Assembly (NCBI GenBank): GCA_023435505.1
Contig: JAEYRR010000149.1
Span: forward strand, 1-5,188
Length of the DNA stretch: 5,188 nucleotides
Reading direction: 5' to 3'
From: Bacillota bacterium
GTDB lineage: Bacteria; Bacillota; Clostridia; Lachnospirales; Lachnospiraceae
Below, one piece after another: positions 1 to 5,188 of the stretch. Both the position numbers and the translations under genes were made by a program. Under the pieces are notes generated by a model. That model was given only the letters and a program-made list of their open reading frames with translations. It was not told where the DNA came from and searched no databases. Numbering within the stretch: the stretch's first letter is position 1; each line of letters begins with the position of its first letter.

Positions 1-599
1 TAGGGATTTCCGAAGATAATCAAGAGGAATCTACTAAATGGTCATGTGTATCGGTTGATGATTATGCAGAAAGCTATAAGATGGTTTCTTACCTTTGTAA
101 ACAGGGACATAAAAGAATTGCTTTGATTTCAGCTAGTACGCAGGATCAGAGTATCGGTATGCTTCGTTATAAAGGTTATGTGCAGGCAATGAAGGACAAT
201 GGAGGAGAGATTATCGAGGAACTTGTGATGCGGATGGATGGACCGGAGGATGCCTATAATATGGAGACTGGCTATCGGCTAATGAAGAAACTGATGGCAC
301 AGAAGGAATCCTTTACTGCGGTATATGCCATTGCAGACAGCCTTGCACTTGGAGCATGCAGAGCGATACGTGAAACAGGAAAGGAAATACCGAAGGATTA
401 CGCTGTTGCTGGTTTTGATGGAATTGAACTGGGGGCTTATTATGTTCCAAGTCTTACAACAATTCGGCAGCCTGTGGAGCAAATGGCAAAGATAATGATA
501 AACCTGCTTTTTGATAGTATTAAGAAAGAAGGCGTACATAAAAAAGTGATTCTTCCTGCTACACTTCTGGAGAGAGAATCCACGAAGATAACCTGTTAA
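1..599 (+). CDS. LacI/GalR-family transcriptional regulator, C-terminal part (5' end outside window)
   Basis: The frame is open from position 3 to the TAA at 597-599, giving about 198 residues; full-length family members are near 330-340, so the N-terminal helix-turn-helix and first part of the effector domain lie upstream. The ATG at 81 is internal, because the residues before it (VSVDDYAESYKM) continue the family pattern in which a conserved D-x-x-x-A stretch leads into 'L...GHKRIALIS' (about 93-132). The periplasmic-binding-protein-like effector domain is clear: GFDG at 411-422, PSLTTIRQP at 447-473, and an ending LPATLLERESTK typical of LacI regulators. Its role would be sugar or sugar-acid-responsive repression in the cytoplasm. 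It is followed by its own terminator and then by the glycerate kinase/permease operon, so it is a plausible local regulator of those genes, though it could instead control genes upstream of the window. The effector is not identifiable. Confidence 0.93.
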   Translation, partial: GISEDNQEESTKWSCVSVDDYAESYKMVSYLCKQGHKRIALISASTQDQSIGMLRYKGYVQAMKDNGGEIIEELVMRMDGPEDAYNMETGYRLMKKLMAQKESFTAVYAIADSLALGACRAIRETGKEIPKDYAVAGFDGIELGAYYVPSLTTIRQPVEQMAKIMINLLFDSIKKEGVHKKVILPATLLERESTKITC

Positions 600-616
600 C
601 CAATGATGATACGGAT

Positions 617-656
617 AAACACCTTAGTCTGAAGAGACAAAGGTGTTTTCTTTTTT
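617..656 (+). terminator. Intrinsic terminator after the LacI-type regulator
   Basis: A 9-bp perfect outer stem (617-625 with 640-648) continues, after a single A/A mismatch, into a 4-bp inner stem GTCT/AGAC closed by a GAAG tetraloop (631-634). The run TTTTCTTTTTT (646-656) begins inside the 3' arm and follows it directly. It starts 17 bases after the regulator stop codon. This separates the regulator transcript from the kinase/permease operon, which should therefore have its own promoter. Confidence 0.9.
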
Positions 657-767
657 ATGGGCTAAAGATTGTTAACGAATAGTTTAAATTCAAAATTATA
701 AATATATTTTATGAAATATACTAATAATAGATATAGCATAATATTTACAAATTAGGAGGAAATAAAG
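657..767 (+). promoter_or_regulatory. AT-rich upstream region of the glycerate kinase operon, probable promoter/operator region
   Basis: This stretch lies between the terminator and the kinase start and must carry the operon promoter if the terminator is efficient. I find no convincing paired -35/-10. Isolated -10-like hexamers are TATACT (717-722) and CATAAT (737-742), neither with a good TTGACA at the right spacing. Two possible operator elements are visible: TGTTAACGAATAGT (670-683), which fits the left half of the CG-centred LacI/CcpA-type operator pattern but poorly the right half, and an exact 7-bp inverted repeat TATATTT/AAATATA (703-709 and 714-720). The ribosome binding site AGGAGGA (754-760) sits 7 bases before the ATG at 768. 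Confidence 0.5.
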
Positions 768-1907
768 ATGAAGGTCGTGGTTGCTATAGACTCTCTAAAA
801 GGGAGTTTAAGTTCATTGGAAGCTGGAAATGTAATTAAACAGGGGATACAGAAGGTTTATAAGGATGCAGAGGTAGATGTAAGACCCCTTGCGGACGGTG
901 GAGAAGGAACAGTAGAAGCCTTGACCCTTGGGCTTGAAGGCCATCTGGAACATGTGGAGGTTACCGGACCTCTTGGTAAGAAAGTAAATTGTATGTATGG
1001 AATTCTCGGTGATCAGAAGACAGCGATTATTGAGATGGCAGGAGCTGCAGGAATCACCTTAGTGGAAGAAGAAGAACGTAATCCACTTTATACGACAACT
1101 TATGGAGTTGGCGAAGTCATTACAGATGCGATCCGAAAAGGTTGTCGGCACTTCATTGTTGGAATTGGTGGTAGTGCAACTAATGATGGTGGAATTGGAA
1201 TGCTTCAGGCATTGGGCTATGGAATTCTGAACAAGGAAGGAAAGCAGGTTCCTTATGGTGCCATTGGTTTAAAAGAAATAGAATCGATTCATGATGAAAA
1301 TGTTATTCCGGAATTAAAGGAATGTGATTTTAGGGTTGCCTGTGATGTCACCAATACACTTTGTGGAGAGAAAGGCTGCAGTGCTATCTTTGGACCACAA
1401 AAGGGTGCAACTCCAACCATGATTATGCAGATGGATAAATGGCTTGCCTATTATGCGGCACTTTCCAAAGAAAAATATCCGAAGGCAAAGGCCACTGAGC
1501 CTGGTACAGGTGCGGCAGGAGGCCTAGGCTTTGCTTTTCTGACGTATACCAATGCTGTCTTAGAGTCTGGTATCAAAATCGTATTAGAAGAGACCAGATT
1601 AGAGGAGTATATCAAAGAAGCAGACATTGTAGTAACTGGAGAAGGCCGGTTAGATGGACAGACAGTTATGGGCAAGGCTCCAATAGGAGTAGCTTCTCTT
1701 GGAAAGAAATATAATAAGATGGTAATAGCTTTTTCGGGATGTGTGACAGAGGATGCCACGATCTGTAATAAGCACGGTATAGATGCATATTTCCCAATTC
1801 TTCGTAGGGTGGTGACCCTGCAAGAGGCTATGGACCCTGAGAATACAACTAACAATATGATTGCAACAGTAGAGCAGGTATTTCGACTGATTCAATGTTG
1901 TAAATAG
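768..1907 (+). CDS. glxK: Glycerate 2-kinase (GlxK/GarK family)
   Basis: The 379-residue product has the normal full length of the bacterial GlxK/GarK glycerate kinase family, which transfers phosphate from ATP to D-glycerate to give 2-phosphoglycerate, feeding lower glycolysis in the cytoplasm. The family's conserved blocks occur in order: DSLKGSL (8-14), ADGGEGT (42-48), GGSATNDGGIGML (134-146), CDVTNTLCG (192-200), FGPQKGA (208-214), PGTGAAGGLGFAF (245-257), TGEGRLDGQT (290-299) and GKAP (302-305). The start is supported by AGGAGGA 7 bases upstream and by the typical N-terminus MKVVVAIDSLKG. Stop is TAG. The permease gene begins 15 bases later on the same strand, so the two are almost certainly co-transcribed. 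No frameshift or missing motif is seen. Family membership is secure; exact product (2- rather than 3-phosphoglycerate) is taken from characterised relatives. Confidence 0.96.
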   Translation: MKVVVAIDSLKGSLSSLEAGNVIKQGIQKVYKDAEVDVRPLADGGEGTVEALTLGLEGHLEHVEVTGPLGKKVNCMYGILGDQKTAIIEMAGAAGITLVEEEERNPLYTTTYGVGEVITDAIRKGCRHFIVGIGGSATNDGGIGMLQALGYGILNKEGKQVPYGAIGLKEIESIHDENVIPELKECDFRVACDVTNTLCGEKGCSAIFGPQKGATPTMIMQMDKWLAYYAALSKEKYPKAKATEPGTGAAGGLGFAFLTYTNAVLESGIKIVLEETRLEEYIKEADIVVTGEGRLDGQTVMGKAPIGVASLGKKYNKMVIAFSGCVTEDATICNKHGIDAYFPILRRVVTLQEAMDPENTTNNMIATVEQVFRLIQCCK

Positions 1908-1922
1908 CGGAAGGAAGATATA

Positions 1923-3182
1923 ATGGAATACGATTTTACTACAATTGGAGCGTTGATTGGTTTAGCGCTTGCAATTATTCTAATCATAAGAAAGGTACAA
2001 CCGGCATATAGTCTCATCCTTGGAGCACTAATCGGAGGACTGATTGGAGGAGGAGGACTTACCACTACCGTTAATACCATGGTGACCGGGGCACAGAGCA
2101 TGATGTCATCTGTGCTTCGTATTATAACCTCAGGTATTCTTGCTGGAGCCCTTATAAAAACAGGTTCTGCAGAAAAGATAGCAGAGACAATTGTTGAGAA
2201 ACTTGGACAAAAGAAAGCGATAGCGGCAATCTCCATTGCAACCATGATTATCTGTGCAGTAGGAGTCTTTATAGATATCTCTGTTATTACAGTGGCGCCA
2301 ATAGCGCTAGCCATTGGTAAGAAAGCAGGATTGTCTAAGAGTGGTGTACTTCTGGCTATGATAGGAGGAGGAAAAGCAGGTAATATCATTTCTCCAAACC
2401 CTAACACGATAGCGGCATCGGAAGCCTTTCAGGTAGACCTTACATCCTTGATGATAAGAAACTTTATTCCGGCATTATTCGCATTGGTTGTAACAATCCT
2501 ATTAGCCTCCTTCCTTGCTAAAAAAAAGGCGGGAATTATTAGTGAAGATGACATTGAAGTTTCGGAAAATAAAAAATTACCATCTATACTTCAGGCAATA
2601 TGTGGTCCCCTTATAGTAATTCTTCTATTAGCATTACGTCCTTTAGCGGATATCGCAATCGACCCGTTAATTGCTCTTCCCCTAGGCGGAGTAATCAGTA
2701 TTCTTGTCACGGGAAATGCAAAGAAGCTTGTTTCCTATACGGAGTTTGGTCTTAGTAAGGTCATTGGAGTATCCATCCTACTCATAGGTACAGGAACTAT
2801 TGCTGGAATCATTAAGGCATCTGCTTTACAGTATGATGTAATCAATCTGTTGAATTTCCTCAATATGCCGGCATTTTTACTAGCACCTTTATCCGGTATC
2901 CTTATGGCAGGTGCAACAGCATCCACAACAGCAGGTACTACTATCGCTTCTCAGACATTTGCCTCAACCCTTATATCTGCAGGTGTTCCGGCAATATCGG
3001 CAGCAGCTATGGTTCATGCAGGTAGTACAGTAATCGATTCTTTACCACATGGCTCCTTCTTTCATGCAACCGGCTATGCCGTAAATATGAGCATCAAGGA
3101 ACGAATGAAGTTAATCCCTTACGAAGCTTGTGTAGGTCTTACCAGTACGATTATTGCGGTATTGGTATATTTTGTATGGTAA
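1923..3182 (+). CDS. GntP-family permease, probable glycerate/sugar-acid transporter
   Basis: The 419-residue protein is highly hydrophobic with about ten to twelve predicted membrane segments, the first at roughly residues 8-22, followed by a glycine-rich segment (34-45). GntP-like features include GVFIDISVITVAPIAL (114-129), the loop GGGKAGNIISPNPNTIAASE (148-167), an alanine/threonine-rich segment, and SLPHGSFFHATG (373-384) near the C-terminus. Family members are proton symporters for gluconate and related acids; the length is near the usual 420-450. Charged residues cluster around 201-221, suggesting a central cytoplasmic loop. A ribosome binding site GGAAGGA (1909-1915) lies 7 bases before the ATG, and only 15 bases separate it from the kinase stop. 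Because its partner is a glycerate kinase and no gluconate-pathway gene is visible, glycerate is the best substrate guess, but the sequence does not prove it. Confidence 0.88.
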   Translation: MEYDFTTIGALIGLALAIILIIRKVQPAYSLILGALIGGLIGGGGLTTTVNTMVTGAQSMMSSVLRIITSGILAGALIKTGSAEKIAETIVEKLGQKKAIAAISIATMIICAVGVFIDISVITVAPIALAIGKKAGLSKSGVLLAMIGGGKAGNIISPNPNTIAASEAFQVDLTSLMIRNFIPALFALVVTILLASFLAKKKAGIISEDDIEVSENKKLPSILQAICGPLIVILLLALRPLADIAIDPLIALPLGGVISILVTGNAKKLVSYTEFGLSKVIGVSILLIGTGTIAGIIKASALQYDVINLLNFLNMPAFLLAPLSGILMAGATASTTAGTTIASQTFASTLISAGVPAISAAAMVHAGSTVIDSLPHGSFFHATGYAVNMSIKERMKLIPYEACVGLTSTIIAVLVYFVW

Positions 3183-3198
3183 AATAGTTCAGTTGATT

Positions 3199-3240
3199 AT
3201 ATGGCATTCTGTATCATGACAGAGTGCCATATTTGTTTAT
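3199..3240 (+). terminator. Intrinsic terminator of the kinase/permease operon, overlapping the convergent gene's 3' end
   Basis: A 14-bp stem (3199-3212 with 3219-3232, one G-U pair) closes a 6-base loop ATCATG and is followed on the plus strand by TTTGTTTAT, a modest U-rich tail. It begins 17 bases after the permease TAA. The 3' arm is also the last codons of the minus-strand lipase-like gene, whose TGA (3214-3216) lies in the loop. On the minus strand the hairpin is followed only by AA and a weak TATTTT further on, so it is a poorer terminator in that direction. Confidence 0.75.
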
Positions 3241-4710
3241 TTCATTCTCAAACTCTCCTAAGCAAAGTGTTTTAAACCATTCTTCTTTGGTATAATCCTT
3301 CCATTGGGTAAGGAAGGATGTTATACCATCCTCCATCTCTATGTTTAAAGTTTCTATATCTAGAGTGGCATCTTTTCTGGCTAGTTCTGGATCTATCTCT
3401 TTAAGGGATAGGAATGTATCTTTAAACTCCTCCCAAAACGTAAAAAGATTAAGACCAAATGCAGTAAATGGCTGTATTAGTAGAAGAGTTTGAAAAATAA
3501 GAAGGTTATTCTCCCAACCTGCTTGCTTTAAGTAAAGGAGTTTAAATACTTCCTCCATATCCTTCGGAGTCAGTCTGAGAAGGTGGTTGAATTCATTAAG
3601 CCCTAAGACTTGCAAAAGGAAAGTTATGTCTTTATTTATCAGATGGTAGGTTTCTATGTATTTCAATAAGTAGGCAAGTAGCGTGGCGATTTCCTTTGGG
3701 TCACGAAAAAGTCGTTCTAGTATATGTATTCGGCGTTGTTCCATACTGACTGTAGAATCAAACTCTATGTATAGTAAGTCACCAATAAAATCACCTATTA
3801 TTTTTTCGTCTTCTTTAGATGCTGTATTTTGTATGAAGTTTGTGAATTCATGTATGATTTTTACACTGTCAGACTCCTCAGTCATTGGAAAATAGGGAAT
3901 ACCATCCGGATTACAGACAATTTGTGTCTTTTGATTGGAGTCTACATAGTATACAAAAAAGGAGTTAGGGCTATGGCGTTCCAGGATGGTTTTTACATCA
4001 GAACCTCCATCCACATACAGCTGTGTAACGCCAGGAAGAGGAAAAAGTAGAGGGTGAACAAAATCCGTTGATAGGCTATAGTTTTTTACTTTACTGGCAT
4101 TTTGCTTTATCTCATTGGGGTATTTGTCAATAAAGTCCCGAGAAAAGCCTTGGCCATCAAAGGACACCCCCCGTTTCACTTTATCTGATCGAATACTGAC
4201 ATACTGTGCTTTATTTCCACCCTTAGAGTGCCCTACAACTGTTAGGTTGGAATAGGGCAGACTATTAATATAAGTAAGAGCCTCAAGCTGAGCAGCTGTA
4301 TCAGACTGGTATAGTCCTAAAATATTATCTTTCCACTCCTCGTGGTCTAAGGTTCCATGGAAAGTGACAATAGCATGTTTGGGGTCATCCGGATCTTCAT
4401 AACATAAAGCCATGGTAAGATTGTTTTTATTTACAGGAGCGTCGGTTATCAGGAGATTGTTAAGTAGAGAGCTTCCCTTCATATAACGTAGCATGGCGGC
4501 AAGTTCAGAACCGCTACAATCTCCACTGGTCACACTGGTATCTCCCTGGGCCTCAAGTGTCATTAGAGCCTTGTCATCAAAAACATTAAGATAGTCCCTT
4601 AGAGAGTGGTAGCTGCTAATCGGTTTTAAGCCTTTAATCAGATCTTGAGTATCTTTATTGATACAGGTGAGATTTTCAAGCATTAGTAAATCGCTGTCTT
4701 CAAGATACAT
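3214..4710 (-). CDS. Lipase-like alpha/beta-hydrolase (DUF2974/Mbeg1-like) with long helical C-terminal extension
   Basis: I prefer the ATG at 4710 (498 residues): AAAGGAG sits 5 bases upstream, while the alternative GTG at 4731 would add 7 residues. The N-terminal ~275 residues look like a lipase-type hydrolase: FHGT (117-120, likely oxyanion region), nucleophile elbow GHSKGG (160-165, Ser162), FDGQGF (184-189), TDFVHP (215-220, candidate acid Asp216) and ERHSPNSFF (244-252, candidate His246). This pattern fits the DUF2974/Mbeg1-like family, whose substrates are mostly unknown; ester or phospholipid hydrolysis is inferred. There is no signal peptide. Residues ~280-498 appear mainly helical and include an uncharged hydrophobic run (403-426). 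The start overlaps the upstream coiled-coil gene by 11 bases, implying translational coupling. It could be an ordinary cytoplasmic hydrolase or a type VII secreted lipase toxin of reverse domain order; the sequence alone does not decide. Confidence 0.8.
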   Translation of the reverse strand: MYLEDSDLLMLENLTCINKDTQDLIKGLKPISSYHSLRDYLNVFDDKALMTLEAQGDTSVTSGDCSGSELAAMLRYMKGSSLLNNLLITDAPVNKNNLTMALCYEDPDDPKHAIVTFHGTLDHEEWKDNILGLYQSDTAAQLEALTYINSLPYSNLTVVGHSKGGNKAQYVSIRSDKVKRGVSFDGQGFSRDFIDKYPNEIKQNASKVKNYSLSTDFVHPLLFPLPGVTQLYVDGGSDVKTILERHSPNSFFVYYVDSNQKTQIVCNPDGIPYFPMTEESDSVKIIHEFTNFIQNTASKEDEKIIGDFIGDLLYIEFDSTVSMEQRRIHILERLFRDPKEIATLLAYLLKYIETYHLINKDITFLLQVLGLNEFNHLLRLTPKDMEEVFKLLYLKQAGWENNLLIFQTLLLIQPFTAFGLNLFTFWEEFKDTFLSLKEIDPELARKDATLDIETLNIEMEDGITSFLTQWKDYTKEEWFKTLCLGEFENEINKYGTLS

Positions 4711-5017
4711 AAAGTCTCCTTTCTTCTGCACGTAGTAGGGCTAATTTGTGAGTATAGTCCTGTAATGCTTCTTTCTTATAGGTTATTTCTGCGTTATACG
4801 TATTCATAGTGTTTACTATTTTGGTTGGCAGAGCGCAATATAAGTGTACTAATTGGTTCTCTCTTATATGGGAGTAACTTGCTAATACGTGTAAAACGGA
4901 GCTTTGAAAGTTAATCAGAGACTGCCTTTGTTGTTCCAGTCGTTCAATTTCAGTAGTACATGCTTGACATCTGTTTTCATAGTACACGATCTGTGCATTG
5001 AGTGAGTGGGTAGACAT
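4700..5017 (-). CDS. Small coiled-coil protein of unknown function, probable partner of the lipase-like protein
   Basis: This 105-residue protein is not recognised with certainty. It has two helix/coil-prone, charged segments: about residues 14-45 (with IERLEQQRQSL at 24-34) and about 74-102 (with YKKEALQDY at 80-88 and LRAEERRL at 95-102), separated by a segment containing Pro64. There is no signal peptide or membrane span. Cysteines are at 17, 20 and 61. Size and two-helix layout resemble the small helical partner proteins (DUF5082/YwqH-like, WXG100-like, Lap/Tla types) encoded just before type VII secretion substrates, but no W-x-G motif is present. The ATG at 5017 has GGGAGGG (5024-5030) 6 bases upstream. 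Its TGA overlaps the lipase start by 11 bases and its last codons contain that gene's ribosome binding site, so the two are expressed together. A T-tailed hairpin lies directly upstream. Confidence 0.75.
   Translation of the reverse strand: MSTHSLNAQIVYYENRCQACTTEIERLEQQRQSLINFQSSVLHVLASYSHIRENQLVHLYCALPTKIVNTMNTYNAEITYKKEALQDYTHKLALLRAEERRLYVS
4716..4722 (-). promoter_or_regulatory. Ribosome binding site that fixes the lipase-like start at 4710
   Basis: On the minus strand the sequence reads AAAGGAG, then five bases, then ATG at 4710. It lies within the Glu-Arg-Arg codons at the end of the upstream coiled-coil gene. The GTG at 4731 has no comparable site, so the ATG start and the 11-base gene overlap are favoured. 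Confidence 0.75.
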
Positions 5018-5031
5018 CCTATTCCCTCCCT

Positions 5032-5089
5032 AAAAAAGGCTATATGATATTACGAAAAGCTAAGCTTTTTATAGTAATATCATATAGCC
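5032..5089 (-). terminator. Large hairpin with T6 tail directly before the coiled-coil gene (terminator or attenuator)
   Basis: A perfect 16-bp outer stem pairs 5038-5053 with 5074-5089. Inside it, AAAAGC (5055-5060) pairs with GCTTTT (5064-5069) around a TAA loop, so 52 bases form one nearly continuous hairpin. Read on the minus strand, the stem ends in GCC and is followed at once by TTTTTT (5037-5032), the hallmark of an intrinsic terminator. No T-tract follows it on the plus strand. The T-tract ends one base before the Shine-Dalgarno GGGAGGG of the coiled-coil gene. It may end a gene lying to the right or attenuate the two-gene operon. Confidence 0.8.
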
Positions 5090-5100
5090 AATCAAATAAA

Positions 5101-5130
5101 ATCATTCGAAATATTCGTAAATCGTGTCAA
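5101..5130 (-). promoter_or_regulatory. Candidate promoter for the coiled-coil/lipase operon
   Basis: On the minus strand a perfect -35 hexamer TTGACA (5130-5125) is followed after 18 bases by AATGAT (5106-5101), a 4/6 match to TATAAT that keeps the important second A and last T. Transcription would begin near 5093-5095, essentially at the foot of the 5038-5089 hairpin. The -10 is weak and the assignment is tentative. Confidence 0.4.
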
Positions 5131-5135
5131 TATAG

Positions 5136-5188
5136 TCATTTATCTAGTACGTCTTCAGTAATTAAAATTGTCCCGGAGTGGTGTATAC
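5136..5188 (-). CDS. Possible C-terminal tail of another minus-strand gene (start outside window)
   Basis: In one minus-strand frame the last bases of the window encode 16 residues ending SGTILITEDVLDK before a TGA at 5136-5138. The composition looks protein-like, and the T-tailed hairpin at 5032-5089 starts about 47 bases downstream, where a terminator for such a gene would be expected. The other two minus frames close sooner, after 8 and 10 codons. The stretch is too short to identify a family, and it may be non-coding. Confidence 0.3.
   Translation of the reverse strand, partial: IHHSGTILITEDVLDK

Noticed and set aside
81..599. Treating the ATG at 81 as the start of a complete small regulator
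   Set aside because: The frame is open upstream to the window edge and the preceding residues fit the LacI effector domain, so the gene is cut by the window rather than short.
1451..1855. Open frame on the minus strand opposite the glycerate kinase
   Set aside because: It is the complement of conserved kinase motifs (PGTGAAGG, TGEGRLDG) and shows no protein family features.
1892..2407. Open frame on the minus strand, 171 codons, opposite the permease
   Set aside because: It is proline- and alanine-rich antisense of the permease reading frame, has no family resemblance, and lies opposite a gene with clear GntP motifs.
3183..3213. Search for an immunity or lipoprotein gene downstream of the lipase-like gene
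   Set aside because: Only 31 bases separate it from the convergent permease, so no immunity gene can lie directly downstream.
3829..4050. Open frame on the plus strand within the lipase-like gene
   Set aside because: It lies entirely opposite the lipase coding sequence, with no recognisable domain; considered as an antisense immunity gene, but nothing supports that.
5038..5089. Long palindrome considered as a mobile element end or attachment site
   Set aside because: There is only one copy, with no transposase, no target duplication and no recombinase gene; the T6 tail on one side explains it better as a terminator-type hairpin.

Overview
The window is about 5.2 kb of moderately AT-rich DNA. 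Strong AGGAGG-type ribosome binding sites, U-tailed intrinsic terminators and the gene families present point to a low-GC Firmicute, most likely a clostridium and possibly a Lachnospiraceae relative. That assignment is an inference from sequence style and gene content, because there is no rRNA or other marker.

Left half, plus strand (1-3240). This is a compact sugar-acid utilisation locus. It opens with the C-terminal part of a LacI/GalR-family repressor that is cut by the window edge and ends at 599. A very good intrinsic terminator follows (617-656). After an AT-rich intergenic region come a glycerate 2-kinase (768-1907) and, 15 bases later, a GntP-type permease (1923-3182). The permease probably imports glycerate or a related hydroxy/sugar acid, the kinase phosphorylates it into lower glycolysis, and the LacI-type protein is the obvious candidate regulator. 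The permease transcript ends at a 14-bp hairpin (3199-3232).

Right half, minus strand (3214-5188). A two-gene unit runs toward the first locus: a 105-residue coiled-coil protein (4700-5017), then an overlapping 498-residue alpha/beta-hydrolase of the DUF2974/Mbeg1-like lipase type (3214-4710). The lipase has a GHSKGG nucleophile elbow, candidate Asp and His partners, no signal peptide, and a long helical C-terminal extension with an uncharged hydrophobic stretch. A small coiled-coil partner gene followed by an N-terminal-lipase protein resembles the reverse-domain type VII secreted lipase toxins of Firmicutes (TslA-like), but no type VII secretion gene or immunity gene is visible, so this is a hypothesis.

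Two regulatory structures stand out. A large hairpin with a T6 tail (5032-5089, minus strand) ends one base before the Shine-Dalgarno sequence of the coiled-coil gene, so it is either the terminator of an upstream gene or an attenuator. The hairpin between the convergent operons overlaps the last codons of the lipase gene, and the lipase stop codon lies in its loop. The last ~50 bases may hold the tail of another minus-strand gene.
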